From Bradyrhizobium neotropicale (lineage in GTDB: Bacteria > Pseudomonadota > Alphaproteobacteria > Rhizobiales > Xanthobacteraceae), in assembly GCF_001641695.1 (NCBI RefSeq), contig NZ_LSEF01000042.1:1-64000 (forward strand): a DNA stretch of 64,000 bases. The letters run 5' to 3'. The position numbers and the translations under genes were made by a program. Under the pieces are notes generated by a model that had not been told where the DNA came from, ran no database searches, and saw nothing but the letters and a program-made list of their open reading frames with translations. Positions 7,862 through 19,268 of this stretch are shown one piece after another. Numbering within the stretch: the stretch's first letter is position 1; every line of letters starts with the position of its first letter.

Positions 7862-8794
7862 TCAGGACGGCCAGCGCTGCGCCTTGCTCACCACGAAGTC
7901 GCGGAACACCTGCACGCGCGCGACCGTCTTCAACTCCTCGGGATAGACGAAATACGTATCGAGTTGGATCGAATCCGATTCGCCGAAGAGCTGCACCAGG
8001 CGGCTGTTTTCCTCGACGAGGTAGTCGGGCAGCGCTGCGATGCCGAGGCCCTGCTGACAGGCGCGTACAAGGCCAAGGATGTTGTTGACCTTGAAGTAGG
8101 CTTCGCGCGGACCCGAGCCGTTGCGCCCGGCTTCGATCAGCCAGTTGCGGTTCTGCAGATGCGGCGCGAAGTTGCCGTCGGAGAGCGTGATGATGCGGTG
8201 GGAGTCGAGCTCCTCCAGCGTGCGCGGCGTGCCGAAGCGCTTGATGTATTCCGGCGAGCAATAGGCGTGAAAGCCCATCGCGAAGAGCTTGCGCTGGATG
8301 AGATCGGGCTGCGTCGGCTTGCGGGTGCGGATCGCGACGTCGGCCTCGCGCATCGAAAGATCCAGCTCCTCGTCGGTGACGATCAGCGAGATGCGGATCT
8401 CCGGATAGAGCGCGGTGAATTCGCCGAGCCGCGGGATCAGCCAGTTGATGCCGACGCCGGGCGTGGTGGTGATCTTGAGATCGCCGCTCGGCCGCTCGCG
8501 GCTGTCGGTCAGTTTCGCGCGCGCCGCCTGCAGCTGCATGAACACGTCATGCGCGGTGCGGAAGAGCAGGTCGCCCTGCTCGGTGAGGATCAGGCCGCGG
8601 GCGTGGCGGTGGAACAGCGAGACCGACAGCTCCTGCTCCAGCGCACTGACCTGGCGTGAGACCGCCGACTGCGACAGGCCGAGCTGTTCACCCGCATGCG
8701 TGAAGCTGCCCGCTTCCGCCGCTGCGTGAAACACCTTCAGCTTGTCCCAGTCCATATCCGTGAATCCGTCGCGTGTTCGAGCCATGGTCATCAT
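7862..8794 (-). CDS. LysR-family transcriptional regulator
   Basis: A 310-residue LTTR. The winged helix-turn-helix is at about residues 15-75 (DWDKLKVFHAAAEAGSFTHA, LGLSQSAVSRQVSALE), followed by an effector-binding domain (about 100-300) of the periplasmic-binding-protein type. Its ATG overlaps the stop of trxB as ATGA, so the two genes are translationally coupled and the regulator is made with thioredoxin reductase. LTTRs usually act on a divergent or nearby gene; the effector cannot be inferred. The C-terminal part lacks the OxyR redox cysteine arrangement, so despite the trxB link I do not call it OxyR. Confidence 0.9.
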   Translation of the reverse strand: MMTMARTRDGFTDMDWDKLKVFHAAAEAGSFTHAGEQLGLSQSAVSRQVSALEQELSVSLFHRHARGLILTEQGDLLFRTAHDVFMQLQAARAKLTDSRERPSGDLKITTTPGVGINWLIPRLGEFTALYPEIRISLIVTDEELDLSMREADVAIRTRKPTQPDLIQRKLFAMGFHAYCSPEYIKRFGTPRTLEELDSHRIITLSDGNFAPHLQNRNWLIEAGRNGSGPREAYFKVNNILGLVRACQQGLGIAALPDYLVEENSRLVQLFGESDSIQLDTYFVYPEELKTVARVQVFRDFVVSKAQRWPS

Positions 8795-9756
8795 TCCGCT
8801 GCCGCGCGCTCGCTGGCGCGCAGGGCCAAGAAACGTTCGGCTTCGAGTGCTGCCATGCAGCCGAGGCCAGCGGCCGTGACGGCCTGGCGATAGGTCTCGT
8901 CGGCGACGTCGCCGGCGGCGAACAGGCCGGGCACCGAGGTGGCGGTCGAGTTCGGGGCGACCTCGACATAGCCCGACTGTTTGAGCTTGACCTGATCCTT
9001 CACGAGGTCGGTTGCCGGCGCATGTCCGATGGCGATGAACACGCCGTCGGCTTTCACCTTGGTGAGCGCACCGGTCTTGACGTTCTTGAGGCGGACATGC
9101 GTGACCTTGCTGGGGTTCGCCTCGCCGCAGACCTCGTCGATGGCGCTGTCCCAGATCACCTTGATCTTGGGGTTCTTGAACAGGCGTTCCTGGAGAATGC
9201 GCTCGGCGCGGAAATGGTCGCGGCGGTGAACGATCGTCACCTGCGAAGCGAAGTTGGTCAGGAACAATGCCTCCTCGACCGCGGTGTTGCCGCCGCCGAC
9301 CACCATCACTTCCTTGCTGCGGTAGAAGAAGCCGTCGCAGGTGGCGCAGGCCGAGACGCCGAAACCCTTGAAGGTCTCTTCCGAGGGAATTCCGAGCCAG
9401 CGTGCCTGGGCGCCGGTGGCGAGAATGACGGTGTCAGCGAGATAGACGTCGCCGGAGTCGCAGGTGAGGCGAAAGGGGCGGTGCGAGGTCTCCAGCTTGG
9501 TCACCAGATCGGTCTTGATCTGGGTGCCCATGTGCAGCGCCTGCTTCTCCATCTGCTCCATCAGCCAGGGGCCCTGGATCACGTCGGCGAAGCCCGGATA
9601 GTTCTCGACGTCGGTGGTGATGGTGAGCTGGCCGCCCGGCTGGATGCCCTGGATCAGGATCGGCTCGAGCATCGCGCGCGCGGCATAGATGGCCGCGGTG
9701 TAGCCGGCGGGGCCGGAGCCGATGATGACGACCTTTGCATGGACGGGAGCTGGCAT
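8791..9756 (-). CDS. trxB: Thioredoxin-disulfide reductase
   Basis: A 321-residue flavoprotein. The FAD-binding GSGPAG is at 13-18, the redox-active pair is C137-A-T-C140 followed by DG, and the NADPH fold has GGGNTAVEEA at about 154-163. A second FAD signature, GLFAAGDVAD, lies near the C terminus. The enzyme passes electrons from NADPH through FAD and the CATC disulfide to thioredoxin in the cytoplasm. Length and motifs match low-molecular-weight bacterial TrxB. It is followed without gap by a LysR gene and faces an Lrp-type regulator; trxB and lrp are also neighbours in Escherichia coli. Confidence 0.96.
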   Translation of the reverse strand: MPAPVHAKVVIIGSGPAGYTAAIYAARAMLEPILIQGIQPGGQLTITTDVENYPGFADVIQGPWLMEQMEKQALHMGTQIKTDLVTKLETSHRPFRLTCDSGDVYLADTVILATGAQARWLGIPSEETFKGFGVSACATCDGFFYRSKEVMVVGGGNTAVEEALFLTNFASQVTIVHRRDHFRAERILQERLFKNPKIKVIWDSAIDEVCGEANPSKVTHVRLKNVKTGALTKVKADGVFIAIGHAPATDLVKDQVKLKQSGYVEVAPNSTATSVPGLFAAGDVADETYRQAVTAAGLGCMAALEAERFLALRASERAAAE

Positions 9757-10024
9757 TTTCTTGGACTGCCTTTCTCGGGGGAATTGCAGCGCGGGCGCGG
9801 AAAGTGCCAGGTGAGCATCGCGGAGGCGCTGAAATATCAGAGCTAATCTAAGCCTTCTGGTGAGCTATGCAAGAATTGCATTCCCTCTCGGCGGATTTTT
9901 CCAACAAGGAACAAAAGTCGATTGCGCTGCACGCGCAATAAAATTGCGCACCCGGTGCGGACTCGGCTATGAGGATTGCGACAGACCCACCCGATACCGC
10001 CGCAAGGCCAGGAGTTCCAATCAC

Positions 10025-10504
10025 GTGTCGCGGAACCTAGACGAGATCGATCTCAAAATTCTCGCCGAGATTCAGGCCGACGGTCGAATCACCAATGTCG
10101 AGCTGGCCAAGCGCGTGGGCATTTCCCCGCCACCTTGCCTGCGCCGCGTCCGGGCGCTGGAGGAGGAAGGCTACATTCACGGCTATCGCGGGCTCCTTGA
10201 TGCGCGAAAGCTCGGCTTCGATGTCACAGTGTTCGCCGCCGTGCACCTCTCCAGCCAGGCCGAAGCGGACTTGCGCGCCTTCGAGCAGTTCGTCCGCGCC
10301 GAGCCCCTGGTGCGGGAATGCTGGATGCTGTCGGGCGAAGTCGATTTCATCCTGAAATGCGTCGCGCCCGACATGGCGACCTTCCAGGATTTCGTCACGC
10401 ACCTCACCGCAGCGCCTCATGTGCGCAACGTGCGGACCTCGCTGGTGCTGCACAATTCGAAATACGAGGCGGCCGTGCCGCTGGATGTGAAGGGAAGGCG
10501 ATAG
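10025..10504 (+). CDS. Lrp/AsnC-family transcriptional regulator
   Basis: A 159-residue regulator. The N-terminal AsnC-type helix-turn-helix is at about 4-64 (LDEIDLKILAEIQADGRITN, LAKRVGISPPPCLRRVRALE) and the C-terminal RAM/AsnC ligand-binding domain at about 70-150 forms the beta-alpha-beta fold that binds amino acids and builds octamers. GTG at 10025 is chosen as the start because CAGGAG lies just upstream and the family begins at this point; an in-frame extension to 9860 starts at an unsupported codon. It is divergent from trxB across 268 bases, and Lrp-type genes are usually autoregulated. Confidence 0.9.
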   Translation: MSRNLDEIDLKILAEIQADGRITNVELAKRVGISPPPCLRRVRALEEEGYIHGYRGLLDARKLGFDVTVFAAVHLSSQAEADLRAFEQFVRAEPLVRECWMLSGEVDFILKCVAPDMATFQDFVTHLTAAPHVRNVRTSLVLHNSKYEAAVPLDVKGRR

Positions 10505-10544
10505 GCCTTGCGCTGACTTTTCTCGGAACTGTCAGTCTTCTCCG

Positions 10545-10620
10545 TCATTGCGAGCGCAGCGAAGCAATCCAGCATCTTTCCGCGGCGACAGTCTGGATTG
10601 CTTCGCTGCGCTCGCAATGA
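10545..10620. repeat. Long perfect inverted repeat element
   Basis: Two 28-base arms (10546-10573 and 10592-10619; CATTGCGAGCGCAGCGAAGC continuing AATCCAG) are exact reverse complements around an 18-base loop. This is a known kind of mobile intergenic palindrome in Bradyrhizobium and its relatives. It lies between convergent lrp and greA. Confidence 0.9.
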
Positions 10621-10663
10621 GGTGGGAGCCCCAGTCACTCACGCCGAGCAACACACGCCGAAA

Positions 10664-10694
10664 CAAAAAGGCCGCGCGATGCGCGGCCTTTTCA
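10664..10694 (-). terminator. greA terminator
   Basis: Stem AAAAGGCCGCGC/GCGCGGCCTTTT around GAT; on the minus strand it ends with a T run. It lies about 26 bases past the greA stop. Confidence 0.85.
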
Positions 10695-10719
10695 AATCGT
10701 CAGACATAGCGGCAAATGG

Positions 10720-11193
10720 TTACCGCCACTCCACCTTGGTGATCTCGTACGCCTTGGCGCCGCCGGGTGCATTGACCTCGACGGTTGAACCCTTCTTCTT
10801 GCCGATCAGCGCGCGTGCGAGCGGGGAGGTGATGGAGATGCGGCCCTTCTTGGCGTCGGCCTCGACCTCGCCGACGAGCTGCCACACCGTCTTCTTCTCG
10901 GTGTCCTCGTCGACCAGCGTCACCGTGGCGCCGAACTTGATGGTGTCGCCGGACAGCTTCGAGATGTCGATGATGTCGGCGCGCGCGAGCTTGTCCTCGA
11001 GCTCGGCGATGCGGCCCTCATTGTGGGACTGCTCTTCCTTCGCGGCGTGATACTCCGCGTTTTCCGACAGGTCTCCGTGCGAGCGCGCCTCCGCGATATG
11101 CTCGATGATCCGCGGACGGTCCACGGACTGGCGCTGCTTCAATTCTTCCCCGAGCGCGGTAAAACCGGCCAGAGTCATCGGAACCTTTTCCAT
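10720..11193 (-). CDS. greA: Transcription elongation factor GreA
   Basis: A 157-residue protein, the standard GreA length. The N-terminal coiled coil (about 10-75) carries the acidic tip in [18 protein letters not shown], whose D and E residues enter the RNA polymerase secondary channel and stimulate transcript cleavage to rescue stalled complexes. The C-terminal FKBP-like domain (about 80-157) ends in [14 protein letters not shown]. The start [10 protein letters not shown] at 11193 is chosen by homology and a nearby GAGAG site. It sits directly downstream of carB on the same strand after about 210 bases and ends at a strong hairpin. Confidence 0.96.
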   Translation of the reverse strand: MEKVPMTLAGFTALGEELKQRQSVDRPRIIEHIAEARSHGDLSENAEYHAAKEEQSHNEGRIAELEDKLARADIIDISKLSGDTIKFGATVTLVDEDTEKKTVWQLVGEVEADAKKGRISITSPLARALIGKKKGSTVEVNAPGGAKAYEITKVEWR

Positions 11194-11403
11194 CGCTTCT
11201 CTCGTTCTCCGGTCGCACGTCCTCGAAAACAGGAGGGCGTGGGCGACCTTGATTCGTCGCTGTTTCCAGGGGCGGAACACACGGCCACCGGAACGTTATG
11301 TGGGTCTGGCGCCGGAACAGAACAACCACATGGCCGGACAGTTCCTCCGGCCATTGTGGCAGCATTGCCAATCACTTAGCGGAGGCTTCGGCTCCGCCAA
11401 AGA

Positions 11404-14868
<3,465 letters not shown>

Positions 14869-14894
14869 CACCGCTCGCGGGCTGGAATTTGGGC

Positions 14895-14930
14895 ACAAAA
14901 AAAGGGCGCGCTCGCCGCGCGTCCCCTTTA
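14895..14930 (-). terminator. Terminator upstream of carB
   Basis: A GC-rich hairpin (GGGCGCGC...GCGCGTCCC, one bulge) followed on the minus strand by a run of T. It probably ends the leftward MFS transcript before carB. Confidence 0.6.
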
Positions 14931-14989
14931 GCAGGAGCGCGATCAGCAAAAGTGGCGCCCGGTTTTGCGTCCGATCGCGCTCCCAATAT

Positions 14990-15060
14990 TAGAAGGCGCA
15001 TGATCTTCGCGCCAAACCGCCTACACTTTGGCGGATCATGCGCACGCGCGGGTTTCCCTC
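14990..15060. repeat. Intergenic palindrome between MFS gene and carB
   Basis: GGCGCATGATC and GGATCATGCGCA flank a short AT-containing loop that includes a second small palindrome (AACCGCC...GGCGG). It looks like one of the dispersed intergenic palindromes of this genome. Confidence 0.5.
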
Positions 15061-15116
15061 GCGCGCGGGTGGTCATAGACCAGATTTTGGAGCGGCGAAA
15101 CCCCGAAAAATGCCCA

Positions 15117-16286
15117 TCAACCGGCAATTTTCACGGGTTTTGGCCGGGCCTGCCAGCCGCGGGCGAGGTGCACCAGAAGCGAGGCCGTGACGCTCGATCC
15201 GCCGATCCAGCCGAGGTCCGTCGGCGAGAGCGTTGCCAGCACCACCCCGCCCAGCGCTCCGCCAATGGCGAAGCCGAGATACATCGCCGAGGCGTTGAGC
15301 GAGAGCGCGATCATCGAGGCCTGCGGTTCGATCCGGATGATGCTGGCGAGCTGGGCCGGATAGAACGCCCAGCCCGAGATGCCCCAGAGGAAGATCGCTC
15401 CCAGCACGGCGTAATGCGCCTGTTCCGGCATCAGCTTCAGCACCAGCGAATGCAGAATCAGGGCTGTCGCCATGCCCGCGAGCCCAAGCGCCGCCGTGGT
15501 CAGCGTGCCGAGCCGGTCGGCGAGGACGCCCCCGAGCATGTTTCCGATCGCGGCTGCGCCGCCGAAGACCAGAAGCGCAAGGCTGATCCTGGAGGCGTCG
15601 AAACCGAGGCTTTTCAGCGGAACCGCGAAATAGGTGAAGACCGTGAAGCCGCCGAGCGCCCAGAGGATGGTGATGGCGAGCGCGATCAAGACATTACCGT
15701 GACGGGCCACGGCGAGCCGCTGGGCAAGCGAAGCCGTGTTGCGCGGCAGGCCTCGGGGCAGGCCGAACAGCAGGCCGGCGAGCGCGACGGCACCGAGCAG
15801 GGCGACCATGGCAAAGGTCGCGCGCCAGCCGAACAGGCTGCCGATGAAGTTGCCCAAGGGAACACCGACGACGGTCGCGACCGTGATGCCCGACGTGACC
15901 AGCGCCACCGCGCGGCCGCGCCGCTCGGGCGAGGCAACCGCCACCGAGACGGCCAGCGCCGTCGGCACGCAAAGCCCGGCGCCAAGCGCCATCAGCATGC
16001 GTGAGGCCAGCAGCAGCACATAGCCTGAGGCCATCACCGCCACGAGATTCCCCGCGATAAAGGTCGACAGCGCCAGTGCCAGCGCGGTGCGGCGGTCGAT
16101 GTTGTTCAGCGTGATCGCCAGGATCGGCGAGCCCACCGCATAGGTGAGGGCATAGGCCGTCACCAATTGGCCGGCGGCCGAGACCGAAATCGAAAGGTCG
16201 GTGGCGATCGCCGGTAAAAGCCCTGCAATCACAAAGCCTTCTGTACCGATCGCGAAGGCCGCTAAGGCCAGCCAGAACACACTCAT
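15117..16286 (-). CDS. MFS efflux transporter (AraJ/DHA1 type)
   Basis: An inner-membrane transporter of about 389 residues with twelve predicted membrane helices. The start of the family is clear in VFWLALAAFAIGTEGFVIAG, and the MFS motif A region appears as NNIDRRTALAL between helices 2 and 3. DHA1 proteins of this type export drugs, sugars or arabinose by proton antiport; the substrate is unknown. The ATG at 16286 is chosen because AGGA lies nine bases before it; ATG at 16295 and TTG at 16307 are alternatives. Two palindromic operators lie just upstream, and a divergent ArsR-like gene is the likely repressor. Confidence 0.85.
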   Translation of the reverse strand: MSVFWLALAAFAIGTEGFVIAGLLPAIATDLSISVSAAGQLVTAYALTYAVGSPILAITLNNIDRRTALALALSTFIAGNLVAVMASGYVLLLASRMLMALGAGLCVPTALAVSVAVASPERRGRAVALVTSGITVATVVGVPLGNFIGSLFGWRATFAMVALLGAVALAGLLFGLPRGLPRNTASLAQRLAVARHGNVLIALAITILWALGGFTVFTYFAVPLKSLGFDASRISLALLVFGGAAAIGNMLGGVLADRLGTLTTAALGLAGMATALILHSLVLKLMPEQAHYAVLGAIFLWGISGWAFYPAQLASIIRIEPQASMIALSLNASAMYLGFAIGGALGGVVLATLSPTDLGWIGGSSVTASLLVHLARGWQARPKPVKIAG

Positions 16287-16301
16287 TCCAAACATTCCTA
16301 T

Positions 16302-16367
16302 GTTCAATGTTTATTGAACTATTGTTCCCCAGGTTTCCCATGTCAATTGGTTCAAGAACTATTGAAC
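16302..16367. promoter_or_regulatory. Two palindromic operators between MFS and ArsR genes
   Basis: GTTCAATGTTTATTGAAC (16302-16319) and GTTCAAGAACTATTGAAC (16350-16367) are 18-bp inverted repeats sharing GTTCAA/TTGAAC half-sites, 48 bases apart. They lie in the divergent promoter region, in the right place for the winged-helix regulator at 16396 to repress both genes. Confidence 0.75.
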
Positions 16368-16395
16368 ATTGAGGTCGGCTCGCTATCATGCGGAT

Positions 16396-16767
16396 ATGAG
16401 CCGCATGCCCCCGCATCCCACCCGAGAGCAGATCGGACTCCCGATGGTCCTGGATTGCCTGAGTGATCCGATCCGGCTGGCGATCGTCTATCAGCTCGCC
16501 CAGCAAGAACGTGGCAGCAGCGAATTGCGCTGCGGCGATTTCAGCGGCCTCGGGGCCAAGTCGAATCTCGCCTATCACTTCGCCAAGCTGCGCGAATGCG
16601 GCCTGATGCAGACGCGTGTGGCGGGGACCAGCCGCTTCATGCGGCTGCGCCGCGAGGATCTGGAAGCGCGTTTTCCCGGCCTGCTCGATGCCGTGATCAA
16701 CTCCGCAGCCAGGGATGCCGATCGGCTGCAGCTTGTTTCCGAGTGTGATGTGGTCGATGCGGATTGA
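16396..16767 (+). CDS. ArsR-type winged-helix repressor
   Basis: A 123-residue protein with an ArsR-like winged helix: LDCLSDPIRLAIVYQLAQQE (helix 1-2), LGAKSNLAYHFAKLRECGL (recognition helix) and the wing TRVAGTSRFMRL. I see no CxC metal site, so it is not a classical metal sensor. It is divergent from an MFS efflux gene, and two matching palindromes between them suggest autoregulated control of efflux by a small ligand. The ATG at 16396 is preferred over an upstream in-frame TTG because homologues start near MSRMPPHPTREQ. The C-terminal 25 residues are unlike the core and may form a dimer helix. Confidence 0.8.
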   Translation: MSRMPPHPTREQIGLPMVLDCLSDPIRLAIVYQLAQQERGSSELRCGDFSGLGAKSNLAYHFAKLRECGLMQTRVAGTSRFMRLRREDLEARFPGLLDAVINSAARDADRLQLVSECDVVDAD

Positions 16768-16817
16768 AGATGAGACGCGTGCGTGCGTCCGGCCAACGAT
16801 TAAGGTGGGATCCAGTC

Positions 16818-16913
16818 CGTCTACGCTTTCGCTTCGCTTAAGCTACGCGGGACGCGCTTTGCCCAGCCGGCCTAGCGTGGCTGCGCCACGCGTAGCCCCG
16901 TCGGGGCGAAGCG
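16818..16913. repeat. Composite palindromic repeat cluster
   Basis: Several overlapping palindromes, including GCGTGGCTGCGCCACGC and CGTAGCCCCGTCGGGGCGAAGC, of the TACGCTTCGCCC type seen across this genome and related to 18405-18503. It abuts the 3' end of the tRNA-like gene. Confidence 0.6.
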
Positions 16914-16989
16914 TGGAGACCCGGCCTGGATTTGAACCAGGATAAAGAGCGATGCACTGCTCTCGCGTAGACGCTTCCGCCACCGGGCC
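16914..16989 (-). tRNA. tRNA-Cys(GCA)-like gene, non-canonical
   Basis: Reads as a cloverleaf on the minus strand. Acceptor stem GGCCCGG/CCGGGTC (one G-U), T arm CCTGG-TTCAAAT-CCAGG perfect, discriminator T and an encoded CCA. The anticodon stem is AGAGC/GCTCT around AGTGCATC, an eight-base loop in which T33 precedes GCA, the Cys anticodon. U73 plus GCA is the Cys identity set. Oddities: eight rather than seven loop bases, T instead of purine after the anticodon, a three-pair D stem, and no GG pair in the D loop (GAAGCGTCTA). It may be a divergent or decayed tRNA-Cys rather than the main one. Confidence 0.55.
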
Positions 16990-17043
16990 ATCGCGATCAT
17001 GGCTCATCCGGATACCGCAAGCCAGCTCAGCTAAATTTTAACC

Positions 17044-17748
17044 CTAACCGTGCGCTAACGGCGGCCGCGCGATGAAGGTCATGCGCCAGCGGTTGTGGCC
17101 GATATTGGTGTGGGCCCGCTGCACCGCGAACCCGGCCGCGGTCAGCTTGGCAGTGATGTCATCCTCGCTGTAGCGCTGCAGCCCGATGCGCGAGCGCAGC
17201 TGGCGGTAGTCCGACAGCGCCGTGCTGATCAGCCCGATCAGCGCGTCCTTGAGGAAGCCGTGACGCAGGCCGAAGCTGAGCAGGGCCATCACGTCGCGGC
17301 CCATGCCGACGTTCGGCTGCAGGACATCACCGAGCACCAGCTTGCCGGACGGCTTGAGCAGCCGGCGAATGTTGAGGAGCGCGGAATCGAGCTCCTCCGG
17401 CGTCATGTATTGCGCAACCGAATTCATGACGACGAGATCGACGGACTGCTCCTGCATTTTCCTGACGTCCTCGAGCGAGCGGACGCGGATTTTCGTGTTC
17501 GGGGCAAACCGCGCAATCAGCCGGCCGCGGACCCCGGGCGCGGGCTCGGCGAGGATCAGCTTGCCGCAGGCCGCTGCGACCTGACTCGCCGACAGCGCCT
17601 CGCCGCAGGCATAGTCCAGTACCGTCGCGTCGGGCGACGAGATGTAGGCAATGATGTCCCGCGCGATGATCTGGAAATGCAAGTCGCGATGCAGCTTGCT
17701 GACATAGATCGTATGCGTGGAGTCGTAATAATCGATCCAATCGTCCAT
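17044..17748 (-). CDS. Class I SAM-dependent methyltransferase
   Basis: A 234-residue protein with a Rossmann-type methyltransferase core. Motif I is VLDYACGEALSA at about 43-54 (usual form LDxGxGxG), an acidic residue follows strand 2 (LILAEPAPG), and motif IV-like LVVMNSVAQYMTPEEL is at about 105-120. LNIRRLLKPSGKLVLGDVLQ is the characteristic post-motif segment of UbiE/Methyltransf_11 enzymes. The C-terminal part (LQRYSEDDITAKLTAAGFAV) is also typical. The substrate is unknown. It lies alone, divergent from dps. Confidence 0.8.
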   Translation of the reverse strand: MDDWIDYYDSTHTIYVSKLHRDLHFQIIARDIIAYISSPDATVLDYACGEALSASQVAAACGKLILAEPAPGVRGRLIARFAPNTKIRVRSLEDVRKMQEQSVDLVVMNSVAQYMTPEELDSALLNIRRLLKPSGKLVLGDVLQPNVGMGRDVMALLSFGLRHGFLKDALIGLISTALSDYRQLRSRIGLQRYSEDDITAKLTAAGFAVQRAHTNIGHNRWRMTFIARPPLAHG

Positions 17749-17862
17749 GGTTTTCGAGGGTCCCGGCCAAGCGGTTCCTGCGCAGGAACCGGCGCAGCCC
17801 GCCTTGCGTTAGGGGTGCGACGGCGCGCCGTCAATGTCCGCGTCCTAACAGGAAGGTTTCCC

Positions 17863-18387
17863 GTGAGCAAAGCCAACAACAAGGTCTCGCCCGACCTCGA
17901 CACCCCCACCGATCTGTCGTCACAGGCAGTCAACAAGGTTTCGGAGGCGCTCAACGTGCTTCTGGCCGACGCTTTCGCGCTCTATCTCAAGACCAAGAAC
18001 TTCCACTGGCACATCAGCGGGCGGCACTTCCGCGACTACCACCTGCTGCTCGATGAGCAGTCGGACCAGATCTTCGCCACCACCGACCAGCTCGCCGAGC
18101 GCGTCCGCAAGATCGGTGGCACGACGCTGAAGTCGATCGGCCAGGTCGCCAAGCTCCAGACCATCAAGGACAACAACGAGGATTACGTCCCGCCGCGCGA
18201 GATGCTGCGCGAGCTGATGCAGGACAACAAGCACGTCGCCAGCGCGATGCGCAAGGCGCACGAGGTCTGCGACGAGGCCGGCGATGTCGCGAGCGCCAGC
18301 ATCCTCGAAGTCTTCATCGACGAAACCGAGCGCCGCACCTGGTTCCTGTTCGAGGCTACGCGCCAGGAAGGCAGCAACGCGGCGTAG
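17863..18387 (+). CDS. dps: DNA-binding ferritin-like protein Dps
   Basis: A 174-residue member of the Dps family (four-helix bundle, dodecamer). The ferroxidase region is KTKNFHWHISGRHFRDYHLLLDEQ: FHWH supplies the first His, and D and E residues of RDYHLLLDEQSDQI sit across the dimer interface. Dps oxidises Fe2+ with hydrogen peroxide, stores iron and in some species coats DNA. The N-terminal tail (SKANNKVSPDLDTPTDLSSQ) is longer than usual with few basic residues. The GTG start at 17863 follows AGGAAGG. It is divergent from the methyltransferase gene. Confidence 0.9.
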   Translation: MSKANNKVSPDLDTPTDLSSQAVNKVSEALNVLLADAFALYLKTKNFHWHISGRHFRDYHLLLDEQSDQIFATTDQLAERVRKIGGTTLKSIGQVAKLQTIKDNNEDYVPPREMLRELMQDNKHVASAMRKAHEVCDEAGDVASASILEVFIDETERRTWFLFEATRQEGSNAA

Positions 18388-18404
18388 GCGCACAGCCGTA
18401 GGCG

Positions 18405-18503
18405 TAGGGTGGGCAAAGGCGCGCGCTTTGCGCGCTGTACCCACCATTTGCTGCCGTCACTCGCGGACGGATGATGGGCACGCTACGCTTTGCCCACCTA
18501 CAG
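18405..18503. repeat. Dispersed repeat (GGTGGGCAAAG...TTTGCCCACC)
   Basis: Inverted ends GGGTGGGCAAAG and CTTTGCCCACC flank internal palindromes (GCGCGCTTTGCGCGC; CACTCGCGGACGG). This family is common between genes in Bradyrhizobium. It fills the gap between convergent dps and the cupin gene. Confidence 0.75.
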
Positions 18504-18517
18504 CACTGCGTTGACGG

Positions 18518-19039
18518 CTATCGCCACAGCCGCATCAGCGCACCATCCCCGCCGGTCACCGGATCGGCCGGCGGCAGCTTCACCTTGGGAATCGTCTTCA
18601 GCGCCTTGGCGTGGTTCTCCGGCGTTGCGCGGGTGATCTCCATCCTCGAGCCCGGCGGATAGGCGCCGATTACGCAGAAATCGTCGCTGGCCTTGATGCA
18701 TTGATGTCCGGTGCCAGCGGGAAGGATCGCGACGTCGCCGGCCCTGATCTGGAGCTCCTGGCCGTGATCGCCGCCGAAGCGAACGCGGGCGTGGCCGCGC
18801 GCAACGCCGAGCGCCTCATGCACGGTCGAATGATAGTGCAGATAGTCGTAGACGCCGTTGCGCCACGTGCCGCCCCAGCGGTTGGCGCCGAACAGAGTCT
18901 CGATGGTTTCCTCAGGGTTCTTCGGGTCGAGCGCGACTGCACCCTGGTAGACCAGGAAGGGAAGGATGCTGTTCGGCACGAGCCCGTCGTCCTCGAAGAC
19001 GATGGCGAGCGGTTCGGCATTGTTGCGGACGACGGACAT
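18518..19039 (-). CDS. Cupin-domain protein
   Basis: A 173-residue single-domain cupin. The first cupin motif is YDYLHYHSTVHEALGVARGHARVRFGG (HxH, then E), which gives the metal ligands H, H and E; the second motif is AGDVAILPAGTGHQCI with the last His. The family includes dioxygenases, isomerases and sugar-binding proteins; the chemistry here is unknown. The ATG at 19039 follows GCAGGAGTCCCGC, a strong site; an upstream in-frame extension runs into a dispersed repeat and is not coding. It is a single-gene unit convergent with dps. Confidence 0.82.
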   Translation of the reverse strand: MSVVRNNAEPLAIVFEDDGLVPNSILPFLVYQGAVALDPKNPEETIETLFGANRWGGTWRNGVYDYLHYHSTVHEALGVARGHARVRFGGDHGQELQIRAGDVAILPAGTGHQCIKASDDFCVIGAYPPGSRMEITRATPENHAKALKTIPKVKLPPADPVTGGDGALMRLWR

Positions 19040-19107
19040 GGCGGGACTCCTGCGTCGAGAGTAGCAGGGATCAACCGATCGCGAGAGATGACGTTCCTTC
19101 CGTTGCT

Positions 19108-19214
19108 TCCCCGTCAATCCGGGGCGACGCGTAGCGTCGAGCCCGGAATCCATCGTGCCGCAGAGTTCGTTGCGCAATGGACTCCGGGCTCGCGCTTCGC
19201 GCGCCCCGGAATGA
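19108..19214. repeat. Dispersed palindrome (CCGGGGC...GCCCGGAAT family)
   Basis: GTCAATCCGGGGCGACGCGT opens the element and its inverted counterpart CGCGCCCCGGAATGAC closes it, with an inner GCCCGGAATCC/GGACTCCGGGC pair. The same family occurs at 21150-21276, 22448-22485, 33318-33422, 39363-39464 and 44708-44812. Confidence 0.85.
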
Positions 19215-19215
19215 C

Positions 19216-19240
19216 AAAAAGCCCGGGCCGAGGCCCGGGC
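19216..19240 (-). terminator. carA terminator
   Basis: Nine-base stem GCCCGGGCC/GGCCCGGGC followed on the minus strand by TTTTT, about 28 bases past the carA stop. Confidence 0.85.
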
Positions 19241-19268
19241 ATGATGTCGTGGAATTGCGGAAGAGCGC

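Noticed and set aside
7862..8794. OxyR assignment for the LysR gene coupled to trxB
   Set aside because: Position suggests redox control, but the two regulatory cysteines of OxyR are not in place.
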